The notes under the pieces are model-generated. The model saw only the letters and a list, made by a program, of their open reading frames with translations. It was not told the DNA's origin and did no database searches. Positions 21,836 to 37,734 of a stretch of DNA of 64,000 nt are shown here, piece by piece; position 1 is the stretch's first letter, and each line of letters starts with the position of its first letter. Where the stretch lies: positions 2,232,001 through 2,296,000 of the forward strand of contig OX940865.1 of NCBI GenBank assembly GCA_954871525.1, written 5' to 3'. Origin of the DNA: Parietaria judaica (taxonomy: Eukaryota > Streptophyta > Magnoliopsida > Rosales > Urticaceae). Made by a program: the position numbers and the translations under genes.

Positions 21836-23170
21836 ATTTTGGCTCAAAAAGGAGGAGTACTGTAAAGATCAAGCCTCAGAATCCCTCCCGCGACCTCATT
21901 CACAACAGCAAAGATGTCGGTCAACCTCTCGGAAGACACGATGTCTCATCCCGGAGGTAGCATCGCCCATCATACTCGAGGACAGGCGCACGCACGTGGA
22001 AGCCAGGCGCAGAAACCAGCTAGAGATAGACGCACCTTCAGACCCTAGAGGAAATGAAAGAGATGCACGAATAGTGCAGATCGAGAACAATCTCTCTGGC
22101 TAACCGGACTAATCTTCAGACGCCTAGGTTTCGACGCCATCGAAGAAGATGTCCTCCGAGAAGATGGCAGTTCGACAGATTAAAGAGGGCAAGAGTCAGA
22201 GCTAGAGACGGAGAACGACATGGAGACCATCCGCTCGCAATGACTAACGCATTCCAAAGCTATGCGGAGGTTGGGTTTCGCCCGACTTAGGCAAGCAGAA
22301 GAGGTGGCAGATAACGGAGGGAGAAGGAGATTCAAACCGCCTCAACACATGAATGTTGGAACTTGCGCGGAATATGAGGGAGACCTCTGAAACCACCTCA
22401 AGCGTCCAGGCTGGAGGAAGACCTAAGACAATATCTCAACCACCGGTGGGAAATCCCTCGCCGCCAAACTTTAAAAGAAGATGCGGAAGAGGCCGACAAC
22501 GAAACACAAATATGGAAAGAACTCAAAACTTTCAAAATCCACAGGTGCGCCAGGCCACGCACTACGACATTAACATTACGGAACCACTCCCAACAATGGC
22601 ACCACCTCTGACAACAGCACTGTTTGTCAACACAAACTGGGTAGATGGCATCCAACGATTACAAAAGGAGGTACGATAGCTCAAAGCAACAGAGGACGCG
22701 AGCTCAGTTGTCTGTAGCATAGTCGAAGGAACTATCTCCCCCCTCGCCGAACACCTACTCGGGAAAAAGATCGTAGGTAACCTCCGCTTTCCTCCAAACC
22801 TTATCTACGACGGAAGCAGCAACTCGACATACCTTCTAGTCCAGTATCAGACGACGATGCAAATGAGGAAATGTACCGCTTCCATGATGTGGAAAGAAGT
22901 TTGCCTCACCCTCACATGATCCGCTTTCGAGTGGTACCAACGGCTACAGAAGGGAAACATAGGGCCATTTGAAGAGTTGAAAGAACAGTTCATCTCACGA
23001 TTCATGAGCTCGGTGATGTAGAGATGGGATAATTCCTACCTATGGTCGCTCAAGTAGAGTAGCAACGAATCCCTCAAAATGTACCAAAACAGAGCACAGA
23101 TGAGGCCAACAAAATTACCGACTATACCGATAGCGATACCATCATCATTCTCATTGCCGGGGTCTTCTAA
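21836..23170 (+). pseudogene. Decayed Tat-type Gypsy relic: LTR end, primer site and gag (relic 3)
   Basis: An LTR-like end (aggcccaaaaacg ... gaattaaca) finishes at 21835 and is followed by ttttggctcaaaaaggagg, a decayed form of the element 1 primer site. A gag-like start ATG lies at 21914 (MSVNLSEDTMSHPGGS). From about 22735 the frame reads ISPLAEHLLGKKIVGNLRFP, LIYDGSSNSTYLLVQYQ, SAFEWYQRLQKGNIGPFEEL and ISRFMSS, the same gag blocks as element 1, with several in-frame stops (for example TGA near 22917 and TAG near 23021). Similarity ends near 23170; no pol was found. Confidence 0.78.
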
Positions 23171-23992
23171 GGTCTTCATCCTCTTCTCGGGACCGTTTTG
23201 AGGTTATTGTAACCTTGCCGCATTGCCTGGTTCTTTGGAGGTGGACATTGGCCTTGGGCCCCATCTTCGGAGCTTTTGGTTCCCGAGCCTCGCTAAATGG
23301 ACTTGGACTTGCGCTTATAGGCTTTGACTTTGTTAATGGACCTTGACTTTTTATATATAGAAAACTCACAAACTGCCCAAAAACCACTTAAGGTTTATCA
23401 AAAATGCCCATAGTTTGAAACAATTATTTTGTGCCCATTAATAAACTATTTTGGACCATTTTAACCCTAAGGCTAATTACAATTTCTAATTTTCGTTTTA
23501 ATTATTTATTAATTATTTTTATTTCAAAATTTAAAACCAGCATTAATGACGGTTGAAATTTTCAATAATTAATTCAAATTCAAAAATTAATTTCTCCTCA
23601 ACCACTTTTTTCTATCGTATATTCATCGTCTTCCTCCTCTCTCACCATCAACTCGCCGTCAACCCTCTCCGATCGCCGTCACATCTTCTCTGTTTGCCAT
23701 TCCGCCCGCTGTCACCCCCTCTCCGCTTGCTCTCACCTCTCTCCGCTCGTTGTTACCTTCTCGCCATTGCCGTCACCTCTTCTCCGCTTGCCGTGCCGTG
23801 CCGTCCCCTCATCCGCACTGATCGACACGCAATCCATCGAGCGCACATTATCCACCGCCAAGGTATTAGTCATTCTTTTCCTCTCTGTCAAAATACAGTC
23901 AGTAAGATCAAAATTTTGTATATTTGATATATTTATTCTAAGATTCGTATAAGTATTTACAGAATCGTTGGTACTTTAAATTACAGTTTAAA

Positions 23993-24031
<39 letters not shown>

Positions 24032-25340
24032 CAGGTTTGCACTAGGTTTTTGACAATAATTACTTTCAATCGATGTTATTGAAAGGGTTGCACTAGGTTT
24101 TTTTACAATGATTCAATCCGTGTAATTTTTGTTTGTGTTTTTAATTGCAATTGGTAATTTCAGTTTCGTATAATTTCATGGGAATCTAACAAGCCACGAG
24201 CCGATGTGTTAAGGACATAGACACAAACACTGAATTTTATATTGGTAATTACAGTTACAATATCGAATTTGATTTTACAATTTCGTATTTAAAGTTACAG
24301 TTTGGTAAATACAATTATCAAATTATAGTTATTGGAAGCCGCTGCTCGGCGACTCACTGGAGAAGGTTTGTTGTATTTATAGTTACGAAATTACATGAGT
24401 AAATATTCTTGCAGTTTTGTATTTACAAAAACGGCTTCTAAGAATATTGGTTATTAAAAAACCAACGATTTTAAATTAATTTTTAATGCATTAATTGTTT
24501 TTTATTTATTTTAGGTGTTAATTATTTTGGTTATTTATTTGAATTGTTAATATGGAATAAATTTCATGAAAAGTAGGGGTCAATATTCGATCGCATTGGT
24601 TGCTACAATTAAGGAATAATATATTTTGATTATAATCCTTTTTAAATTAAAAAAAAAATATCAAATCTATCTATTAATTTTTAGAAAATAAAACGTGGAA
24701 TTGGATGAGAGGTTATTGTTAGTTATATTTGCTACTTTTTAGGATAAAAACTGTTTTTCATTCAAATTCAACGAGTTTATACATAATATTTTCTTAAATT
24801 TAATTAATTAAATAAAACACGTCATTTATTTACAGATCATTAAAAAATAACGCCAGAAAATTAAGAAGATATATTGGTCTTTAATTTATTTTGTTGGTGG
24901 TTATTTTTAACAAAAATAGAAATTGACATTTTTTTAAATGTTGTGTTACAAATGAGCACTTCCTTCATAGAGTCCATATTATATACCATCCGAAAAATAT
25001 ACCAAACACATTAGAAGAAAAAAAAAAATCTGTATTTATAGCACATAAAAAATAATTAATATATATATATAATACTTCTATCGCTATAATCTTAATAATA
25101 ATTAACTTACCCCAAATACAAATGGCATGAGAAAAGTAAGGAATAATCGAGTTTATCATGCACATCATGATAAAATATGCTATGTTTCCATTATAAGGAG
25201 CATTTTATACATGTTCTGTCTCTTACAGCTCAGAACCACAAGGTACAAAGCTGACCTGTTTGCTATAAATGAAGTGCAACAATAATGATTCTCATTTCTA
25301 TAATTAATCCATTTTATTTCCGAACTTCATCATCATAATC
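23171..25340. other. Mixed stretch without a recognisable gene; (TA)n tract
   Basis: 23600-23870 is a pyrimidine-rich block of CGCCGTCACC/TCTCCGC units ending in a donor-like AAG|GTATT, as in a plant 5' exon, but no protein could be assigned. A (TA)n microsatellite lies at about 23996-24027. The phrase tgcactaggtttttn(a)caat is repeated at 24036 and 24090. The rest is AT-rich. Confidence 0.4.
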
Positions 25341-25595
25341 TGATGCGGATATCTTCAAATATTTTCTATTTAATTACTATTATATTATTTTCAGTTTAGT
25401 TAGAGTGATTTAAGGAATTTGTTTCCTCTTTTCTTGCTTTTCGGTTTAAACCCTAACTCTATATAAGAGTGGTGGATGTTATTTTATTTCTCAGATTTGA
25501 ATGAATAGAAAATTGAAGCTTTTGCTTTGAAGAAGTCGAGTTTTCATACTCGCATAGACGCGTTCTTGTGTTAATCCATAGTCCGCTCTACATCA
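25341..25595 (+). mobile_element. Small solo LTR (255 bp)
   Basis: It starts TGATG and ends CATCA, a 5-bp inverted terminal repeat, with an internal CTATATAAG promoter-like site near 25460 and an AATGAATAG signal-like run near 25500. Flanks TAATC (25336-25340) and GAATC (25596-25600) differ at one base and may be a target duplication. Family not identified. Confidence 0.5.
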
Positions 25596-25602
25596 GAATC
25601 CA

Positions 25603-25694
25603 TAAATGCTTAACTTTAAATCATATTAGGATTGATAAATCGAGTCCATAAACGCTTAACTTTAAATTATATTAGGATTGATAAATCGAGTCTT
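25603..25694. repeat. 45-bp tandem duplication
   Basis: Two copies of a unit running from ccataaatgcttaac to gataaatcgagt, with three or so differences, lie directly next to the small solo LTR. The following DNA to about 27300 is AT-rich and holds no gene I can recognise. Confidence 0.65.
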
Positions 25695-27561
25695 TGATGT
25701 AGTATTTTATGAATAAAAAATCGAAAATGATGATTAATATAGACATGAAAGTGATGAAACTAATAAATTTGGTCAATATTATATAAATAAAAATTAACAT
25801 ATTGTCCAATGTAAAATATCAAATTATATATTAAATTTTAATAATATGTGCAGTGACAGAGCCAGAATTCTGAGACAGAGTTTAATTCTTTTGTCACTAA
25901 AATTAGTACATAGTATCCAAAAATAAAGTCAAATTAATATATTTTAAAAAATATGGGGGTTGGTCTCAACCCCATCCACACATAATGTACATATGTCGGC
26001 TTTTGATTACATTATTTTATAGTAATTAAATAATAGTACTAAATAATTTGGTTTTTATTGGTATATTTGGTTTAACAGTTTTAACTCGGTGCTCGGTATA
26101 TTCTAAGTTATTACTTTTTTATTCTAAATTCTAAGCTCTTACCATCCACAACTATATAATTAAACTGGTACGACAAGAAAAAAAATAGTTACATAGAGGA
26201 GTGGATGAAAAAATATTTTCGACATATAGCTAATTAGCTATTATTGACAAAAAAATATAATATTTGATTTGGTGATATATGAAGAGATATAAACGGGTAT
26301 TTGGTTGCGATTTTCTTATAAAATAAAACTTTTTTTAATCTAATTTGATTATTTGGTTTTTATTCGGTATATTCGATTTCAACCCTTTTAATTTGGTTTC
26401 AGTTTAATCGGTATCAGTTGATTTGATTTTCGGTATAAAAAAAAAGTTCGTCCCTCACATTGACGCGTTATCTAAAAAAAGTAGCACCCAAATAGAGAAA
26501 GAAAGAAAAAAACTCAAACTCAAACTCCATAGTCTTAGTTAGGGTGTTAATTTGAGTTTCACGACGTGTTCGCATAGGGTCGTTCTAGTTTTTTAGTTAT
26601 TTTATGTAGACTTAAACTGCCTCATTTATCAATCGTGTTTGAAGATTAGAGCCAGAACCGCCCCATTTAAATACCGCGTTTATCGTCTTTACCCGTTTAA
26701 CCCATTTAAAAGATTAATGTAATTTAAAATAATTAGTTAATTCATTTAATACTTATTTAACTTAGTTTATTTAATGATACATTTTATCTCCATCATGACT
26801 AATTAGGTCCCATCGCGCTATCGTGTCCGTCCCGTGCTTACCCGTTATTTAAACGTTTCTACAAAATTGGACCCGGATTTATTTATGATAGACCCAAACT
26901 CATTTAAATGTCATAATCTTTTAATATTTCGTGTCCGGTCTCAAATTGCCACCCTATTCTTCACTCTGCTCAAGTAATTCAACTATTATAAATGAATGGT
27001 CTAGGACGCCATTTCTTATTTTGTTCGAGAATCAGGCTATCTAATCAAGCAAGCTGGAAGTTCTAAGCATCTCCATGTCCTAACAAATTCTAAGGATTTT
27101 CTAATATGTATATCTATATATATACACATTATAAATCAATACAGTGGGAAATCCGAAGTCAATACCTCATGAAAATAGGTAAGAAGTAAAAACAATAGAA
27201 AAATAAGGCAAATTGTTGAATCTTAAATAAAGTGAGTGGTTGTATACAACTGAGAACCCAATTACTCAAAACAGATTCCAGAGACTTTAAGTTAGTGTAA
27301 GCACCTACAAACTATAGATATAATATATATATGAGCATATTTTTGGTAAACAAACACAACATTTCCATCATGTGGTCGGGTATCGTCCAAGACTCACGGC
27401 CGAGCAGACCCGTTCGATCCCACCAGCCAATCAAATCTGAGAGATACCCGCTGCAACATTTTTTTTTACTGTAACACTTGTAGACGGCGGCTACTGGCGG
27501 CCGGAAAGCGCGGTATGTGTACAACTAAAGAGCCAAAACTGCTGCGGAGAGGGTAAAGGCG

Positions 27562-31846
<4,285 letters not shown>

Positions 31847-32995
31847 CTTCTTCTTCTTCACCGCGATTCCAGAGCTCAAATCGAGAACCCTAATTTCTCC
31901 ACCACTCCAATCGCAATGCAACGGAGATTCAGAAGGAGAGAGAAAACACAAATAGCTCCTCTCCACCTGAAAATCCCCAAATCAAATTAAAAATGCAAAA
32001 AGAAATGAAATAAAGCAAACTTGTCCACTCAACCAGACTGTCTCTAATTTTTATTTGATTTTACTTAAATAAAATCCGTCTCTACATTAATAGCGGCATA
32101 AGTATTCTATTTCGTATAAATATAAATTCAATATTTTACCGTTTCTAAAAATTCCATCTATTTATCATTAAAAGTCACGTCAAGATAAAAATGAAATTAT
32201 TTATAAAAAAAAAAACTAACATATGTGTTCAAGAATTAACGGCACGTCTGATTTTTTCTCAAATAATTTAAAAAATTGATAACATCTTGAAAAGTATTAA
32301 ACTAAGATACCTTGGTAATTTTGAGCATAACAAAACATAAAGTAGTTATGCCGTTATTAATACTTTTCATATGGTTTAAATTTAGCTGATTTTCAATGGT
32401 CAAGGAGAAAGAAATGCCAATCATTCCTTCTTTTATGTAGCCCAGTCAAATTTGAGATCGTGGCCGTCCACTAACACATCGGACGGTTGTACAGGGGAGT
32501 TGGGATCCTGACGGAGATTGAAGTTACGGAAATACCCCCTTTTGGTGGGGGTTATTACTAGCGGGAAATGGATAATTCGGATGGAATATCTTAGCCCTTT
32601 GACTGGTCAACGGGATTGGACGGTGCTATTAATTAATCGATTAGTATATTCATTTCAAGGCCTAAATTCTGGTCTTGAAATAGACTGTGTTTTAATATGA
32701 ATACACAATTAAGTTTCCTTTAAATACTTACAAGGGCTCCTCATAGAAAAATATCTTGGATTTTTTTTAACATTGTAAAATATCTTGTCTTTTTTCCGAA
32801 TGAAGAAGTCCTCGGCCTCCTTGACCGACGGATGCGCAACGTAAGCCCGGTTGATCATAATATTTGAAGTGAAGAAACAAATTTCTGCTCCGACGATATG
32901 ACGTTACGATCAAAAGGCGTTAGGTTTCTAGTTATATGTCCTCACACAATGCTAACCAACAATCAATTAATGTTAGGTGACATGTAATACTACTA
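31847..32995 (-). promoter_or_regulatory. 5' leader and upstream region of the kinase gene
   Basis: The leader immediately upstream contains GAAGAAGAAGAAG before the start codon and a possible 5'UTR intron acceptor (ttttcag) near 31970. A weak TATA-like element lies near 32117-32127. Beyond this the sequence is AT-rich to about 32995 with no gene recognised. Confidence 0.3.
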
Positions 32996-33240
32996 CACAA
33001 ATAAGGTTAAGCGACAACATTTGCCAGTCGTGTAAATGTTTACACAACAAGTGTTGATTGTCGTTTAAGCCCATGTCGTAGTACGTAGAGTACACGACAG
33101 GCAAAAAGCCAGTCATATAAACGTAGAGTACACGACAGGCAAAAAGCCAGTCATATTAAGTCGCGGCTTAGCAATATTTTAGCCACAACTTTAATACAGG
33201 CTTACCACGACAAGATTTAGAATGTCGTGTTAAATTGTGA
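32996..33240. mobile_element. MITE-like block with cgaca subterminal motifs
   Basis: The left end reads cacaaataaggttaagcgac and the right end, reverse-complemented, reads cacaatttaacacgacatt, an imperfect inverted pair. Inside are several GTCGT/ACGAC motifs and a 37-bp direct duplication (cgtagagtacacgacaggc...) at about 33082 and 33121. This resembles small CACTA-type non-autonomous elements. No clear target duplication was found. Confidence 0.4.
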
Positions 33241-33438
33241 TTTTTTTTAACAAAATAATTGAACCTCAAGTATTCATAATGAAGACGAGGCTTTGTGTAA
33301 AATGGAGCATGTATTCTCAGTATTCCACGATTGTTTTACCTAAAATATGTGTTCATGTTAACAATCCAAATATGTCTACTAAACATAGCACAGTATATAT
33401 GACCATGAAAGTCTCATCAACATAACAATTATCATATT

Positions 33439-34868
33439 TGTTACGGGTAATTCTCGGAATTGATTTTACGGATAATTAACTAAAAGAAAATTATCAAATT
33501 AATTTTCTTTTATTAATTATTTATTTAATCATATCAATTCAAAACTCAAAAACATGCTCCGGAGGCCCATTTTTGCAAAACAAAGTATCCCGGTGTTCCA
33601 AAAAATATGAAAACACCCAAACACGACATAAAATTTGTGAAAAATGGACACGGGACGGGCTCAGGACCGAAAAAACACTTCGGAGGCACTTTGTTGGACC
33701 CTACACACGCAGCAGCCCACCAGGAGCCGCCACGTGCCAGGGAAATGACGAAAGCTTGCCCTCCAATCGCCCCCACTCGCTGCCTGCCACCTTAGCACTG
33801 GAAATGGCTTCCTCTCACTCTGAGGATAAAAATGCATCTATAATTTGTACACAGGGGCTTCCCGAAACAATATTTATTTGCTTCCGAACCCCTGCCTCCT
33901 CTTATAAATAGGAGCCTCATTTTCACTTCAATTCATAACTCAAAACCGTCTCAAAATCTCTCGAGCTTCTCTCTACCCTCTCTAAACTCGCCTCCCCATA
34001 AAATATTATACTAATGTTGTGCGTCGGAGGTGAATAAGGGGGTACCACCCCTGTTTCCCTTGACCTCTGGTATTCTGTTCTCAGGTTGAAGAAGAGGAAG
34101 ATAGCGGAAGCCCTGGGGAAATTCCTACACGGTTTACGACCCTGCTGATAGGTCTTATTCCTCGTTGTACGCGGCAGTGCAGGTAGCCCAGAGACACGGG
34201 TCTGGACCCACAATTCAGGTCGCAGGGGAAAACCTGAGGGAATTTTTCTAAGATCTCTACCACCAAGAAATCACTCAGAGGGGAATCCCTGGAGGATATT
34301 CTAGGACGATTTACGACCCCGCCTGTCCAAATTCTAGCTCTGTGCGGAACCCGTTCTGCCTCCTAGTCCATATCTTTCACAGATACAGCGACTCTGCGGA
34401 CAATTTGTAGGACCCGGGCTAGGATTTATAGGCCGAGAGGCAAATCTCCCAGGGTCCGCTTCCTGGTGAAACACACTCTCCCTTTCCTGGGAACTCGATC
34501 TGCGAGGACCCCGAACCTGTGACATGGGCCTTGTCCAATCCAGGCCCTGTGGAATTAGGAGGTGCGTGACCCCGAATCGTTGGACCTCGAACGGTGTACG
34601 ATATGTTCTGACCTTGGGCACTAGGAACTCCCCTCAGAGTCCACATCATGGAGGAGACGAAATCGCCCATTTTTAAGATAAGGATTTCTACCTCTGTGCT
34701 CACGTCAGCCCGACTAGGCAATCTCAGACAACAAAATCTGTCATCCAAGCATTCAAAGCCGAACGAAAGTCAACAAAAGCCTGCCACGTCAACGAAACGA
34801 CATTAGGCCAGGCCCAAAATCAATAACTTGGGCCTTGATAATGTTTGATTCAAAAAACGGCATCAACA
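33439..34868 (+). repeat. 5' LTR of Gypsy element 2
   Basis: 1,430 bp from TGTTACGGGTAA to GGCATCAACA, the reverse-complement relative of the element 1 LTR. TATAAATA lies at 33903-33910. It retains the aaacacccaaacacgac segment that the element 1 5' LTR has lost. The primer site TGGCGCTAGAAGGAGGG follows at 34872-34888. Confidence 0.88.
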
Positions 34869-34948
34869 TTTTGGCGCTAGAAGGAGGGGGCCCACGAATT
34901 CAGTCCTCTGAATACCCCACCAGCAATCAGTTTCACTAAATCAAGGAG

Positions 34949-37734
34949 ATGTCATCCAATCGACGGAAGACACACCCTCTCACCCTACAGAGAGCACCGC
35001 TCTGAACACTCGGGCCAAGGTCAATACCCGCCCGAAGCAGGTGCGAATCCTGCCAGAGGCAAGCACCCACCATGAGCCAATTGTCAGGAAGACAGAGAAA
35101 GACTGGCTCGAGTTGAAGAAAGTCTCTTCCGACTTACGGGGCTCGTCTCCAAACACTTCAAAGGCAGCCACGCCGTAGAAGGAGAAGAGGAAAGCCCCAA
35201 AGAAGCCATTGAGCTCACTCAAAGGAAGACGAAAGAAGAACACACCTATCCTGAAAACTCCCAGGAACCGGCGCAGTCACAAATGACTCGACGATCAGGA
35301 TTTGATCGACTCGGGGAAATGAAGGTGCCGCTGATAATTCGAGAAATCGGCGAAAGGAATGACGACAACAAGAGCCCGTGGAACGCGTCCAGCCAACGAA
35401 CAAGACCTCCGACACCACCTGAGTCACCTTTATCGCCAAGAAAATCAGCGACAGCGTGGTAACTAGAATAGAGAAAGATCTCACCGATAGGAGGAATCCG
35501 ACGGCGATGATGACGAAGAGAAAGATAACTCCCCACACTCCCGACGTAGGGGGGGAGAATTTGTCATCCCCGCAGCCGGAGCTCAGGCAGTGGCACCACC
35601 CTATGATGGTATGAAAAGCGAGCTCCAAGCACTCAAACAAGAGATGCAAAGATCGCTGCTGCGCAGAGTACCGACCCCGTCGCCAGAAGTATGATGGAGG
35701 GAAACATGTCCCCTCTTGCTAGTCACCTACTCGCCGAGGATCTTGACGGAGATTTGAGGTTCCCACTAAACCTCATCTACGACGGCACCACTGACCCCAC
35801 GTACCATATGGTACAGTATTGAATCAACATGCGAGTAAAAAAGTGTTCGCCTCCCACAATGTGTCAAGCTTTCTGCCTGACACTCCTGGGACCCGCTTTT
35901 GAATGGTACCAACGCCTTCCGAAGAGGTCCATCGAATCTTTATAATGAACTGGCAGAACAGTTTGTCTCTCGTTTCGCAACCTTGATCACACAGTGAAAG
36001 GCGAAGTCCTACCTGTGGACTCTCAAACAGCGCAAAGACGAATCTCTTCAAGTGTACCTGAGAAGGTTCATTGAAGAGTCAAACAAAGTCGACAGTTACA
36101 CAAACGACGACGCAATCACTGCTCTGATCGATGGTCTGCCATTGTGTGATTTCTCCCGCTCCCTCATCAAAGCCAGGCCAAAGTCCATGGCCGAGTTAAT
36201 GACAAGGGCGGCAAAAGTGTAACGCCCCGGCTGCTCAATCGAATCGACAACTGTCCCCACAGACCAACACGAGTCTTTCCAGCGTGCTTTGTCCTCACTC
36301 GCACGCTTCCCGAGAAACTTCCCAGGAGGTCACCCATCCTAGTACTACTCCAAGTCAAGCACGCTTAACTTTGGAGTTCCTATGAACGGGCAACCGAAAA
36401 GAAGATGCATCTTGTTGACATAGGTAGTACCAATCAATTCATTTAAGCCTCTTCGATCATACAGTCCCATACCTGTATGATCTCCGATAACCGTGCAGTC
36501 CCATACCTGCACAGTCTCGGGAACGTCCCATCAGCAGATCCCCTTGCCCAGGCGATGTGGGATTGCACAGCTTACCCGGTCTTGCCCTCGTGGCTCACGG
36601 GATTAGTGACTGTCACAATCACCCCACCTAATGGGGGCCCGACGTCCTCGTCGGCCACACTTCCGGCTAGGCTCGGCTCTGATACCATTTGTAACGCCCC
36701 GACTGCTCAATCGAATCGACAACTGTCCCCACAGACCAACACGAGTCTTTCCAGCGTGCTTTGTCCTCACTCGCACGCTTCCCGAGAAACTTCCCACGAG
36801 GTCACCCATCCTAGTACTACTCCAAGTCAAGCACGCTTAACTTTGGAGTTCCTATGAACGGGCAACCGAAAAGAAGATGCATCTTGTTGACATAGGTAGT
36901 ACCAATCAATTCATTTAAGCCTCTTCGATCATACAGTCCCATACCTGTATGATCTCCGATAACCGTGCAGTCCCATACCTGCACAGTCTCGGGAACGTCC
37001 CATCAGCACATCCTCTTGCCCAGGCGATGTGGGATTGCACAGCTTACCCGGTCTTGCCCTTGTGGCTCACGGGATTAGTGACTGTCACAAAAAGATATCG
37101 CAGTCGACTAATACTTCGGCGGCCGAGGCCAGCTTGAGTCTGAAGGCCAGGACCACGACGGTCGGAAAGGTGGCAACGGCGAGGCACAGGGGAAAAAGCA
37201 GCAACAACAACCAAACTCTGGAAATCGACCACCGCTTCATAAGCGGGCGGAGAAGTTCCGGAAAGACGCAAAATTCACTTCTCTGACGGCCTCACCTGCT
37301 ATGATCTTCAGCCTTCACGGAGATAAGTTCGGAAGGCCACCACCGCTCAAGAAAAATACCAAGAAAGATATGAGCCGGTACTGTGAGTACCATCAAGACT
37401 ATGGCCACACAACATCAGAATGCTTTCAGCTGAAAAGGAAGATTGAGCAACTGATTCAAGACGGACAACTCAAGGAGTTCGGCAGAAAGTTGGTTTCGGA
37501 AAGCGGAAAATCCGATAACCCGCATCCGCACGAGAGCAGGCACAACGCGAGGGCAACCTTGACCAGCCCCGCCTCGAAAAGGGACTGGATAGAGACAGCC
37601 CCCCACAATTCCACGTGATAAACACCATCTTGAGCGAACCCGAAACTGGAGACTCGAGCAACTAGCGCAAGCGGTATGCGCGATCTCTAAGGGAATACCA
37701 GGAATTTCACCAGATCAACCTCATTCAGCTTAGG
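34949..37734 (+). pseudogene. Gag of Gypsy element 2, split by a Cassandra insertion
   Basis: Start ATG at 34949 (MSSNRRKTHP). Recognisable blocks: EFVIPA near 35550, PLNLIYDGTTDPTY near 35763, CLTLLGPAFEWYQRLPK near 35876, LKQRKDESLQVYLRRFIEES near 36024 and LIDGLPLCDFSRSLIKARP near 36127. The coding stretch ACRAAK|DIAVD is split at 36217/37090 by the 872-bp Cassandra element. The nucleocapsid part (YCEYHQDYGHTTSECF) is at about 37378-37425. Several stops and shifts precede it. Across the gag-protease junction (about 37672-37760) the frame is open, unlike element 1. Confidence 0.85.
36218..37089 (-). mobile_element. Complete Cassandra TRIM element with 5S-like LTRs
   Basis: Two 400-bp LTRs (36218-36617 and 36690-37089) flank a 72-bp core. 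The target copies AAAAG lie at 36213-36217 and 37090-37094. On the minus strand the primer site TGGTATCAGAGC (complement at 36676-36687) follows the 5' LTR by two bases and matches the 3' end of initiator Met-tRNA; a purine-rich AGGTGGGGTGAT precedes the 3' LTR. 5S rRNA-like segments lie at about 36315-36379 and 36787-36851. There is no coding capacity, as expected of a TRIM, so its movement needs enzymes from other elements. The LTRs differ at about five positions. Confidence 0.95.

Noticed and set aside
23553..23927. 124-residue protein-coding gene
   Set aside because: The frame is dominated by pyrimidine-rich Leu/Pro/Ser repeats and has no domain. It looks more like a 5' leader or decayed exon.
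36477..37137. Plus-strand frames of 60-127 residues in and around the Cassandra LTRs
   Set aside because: They fall in non-coding TRIM LTRs and repeat in both LTRs and in the solo LTR at 917.
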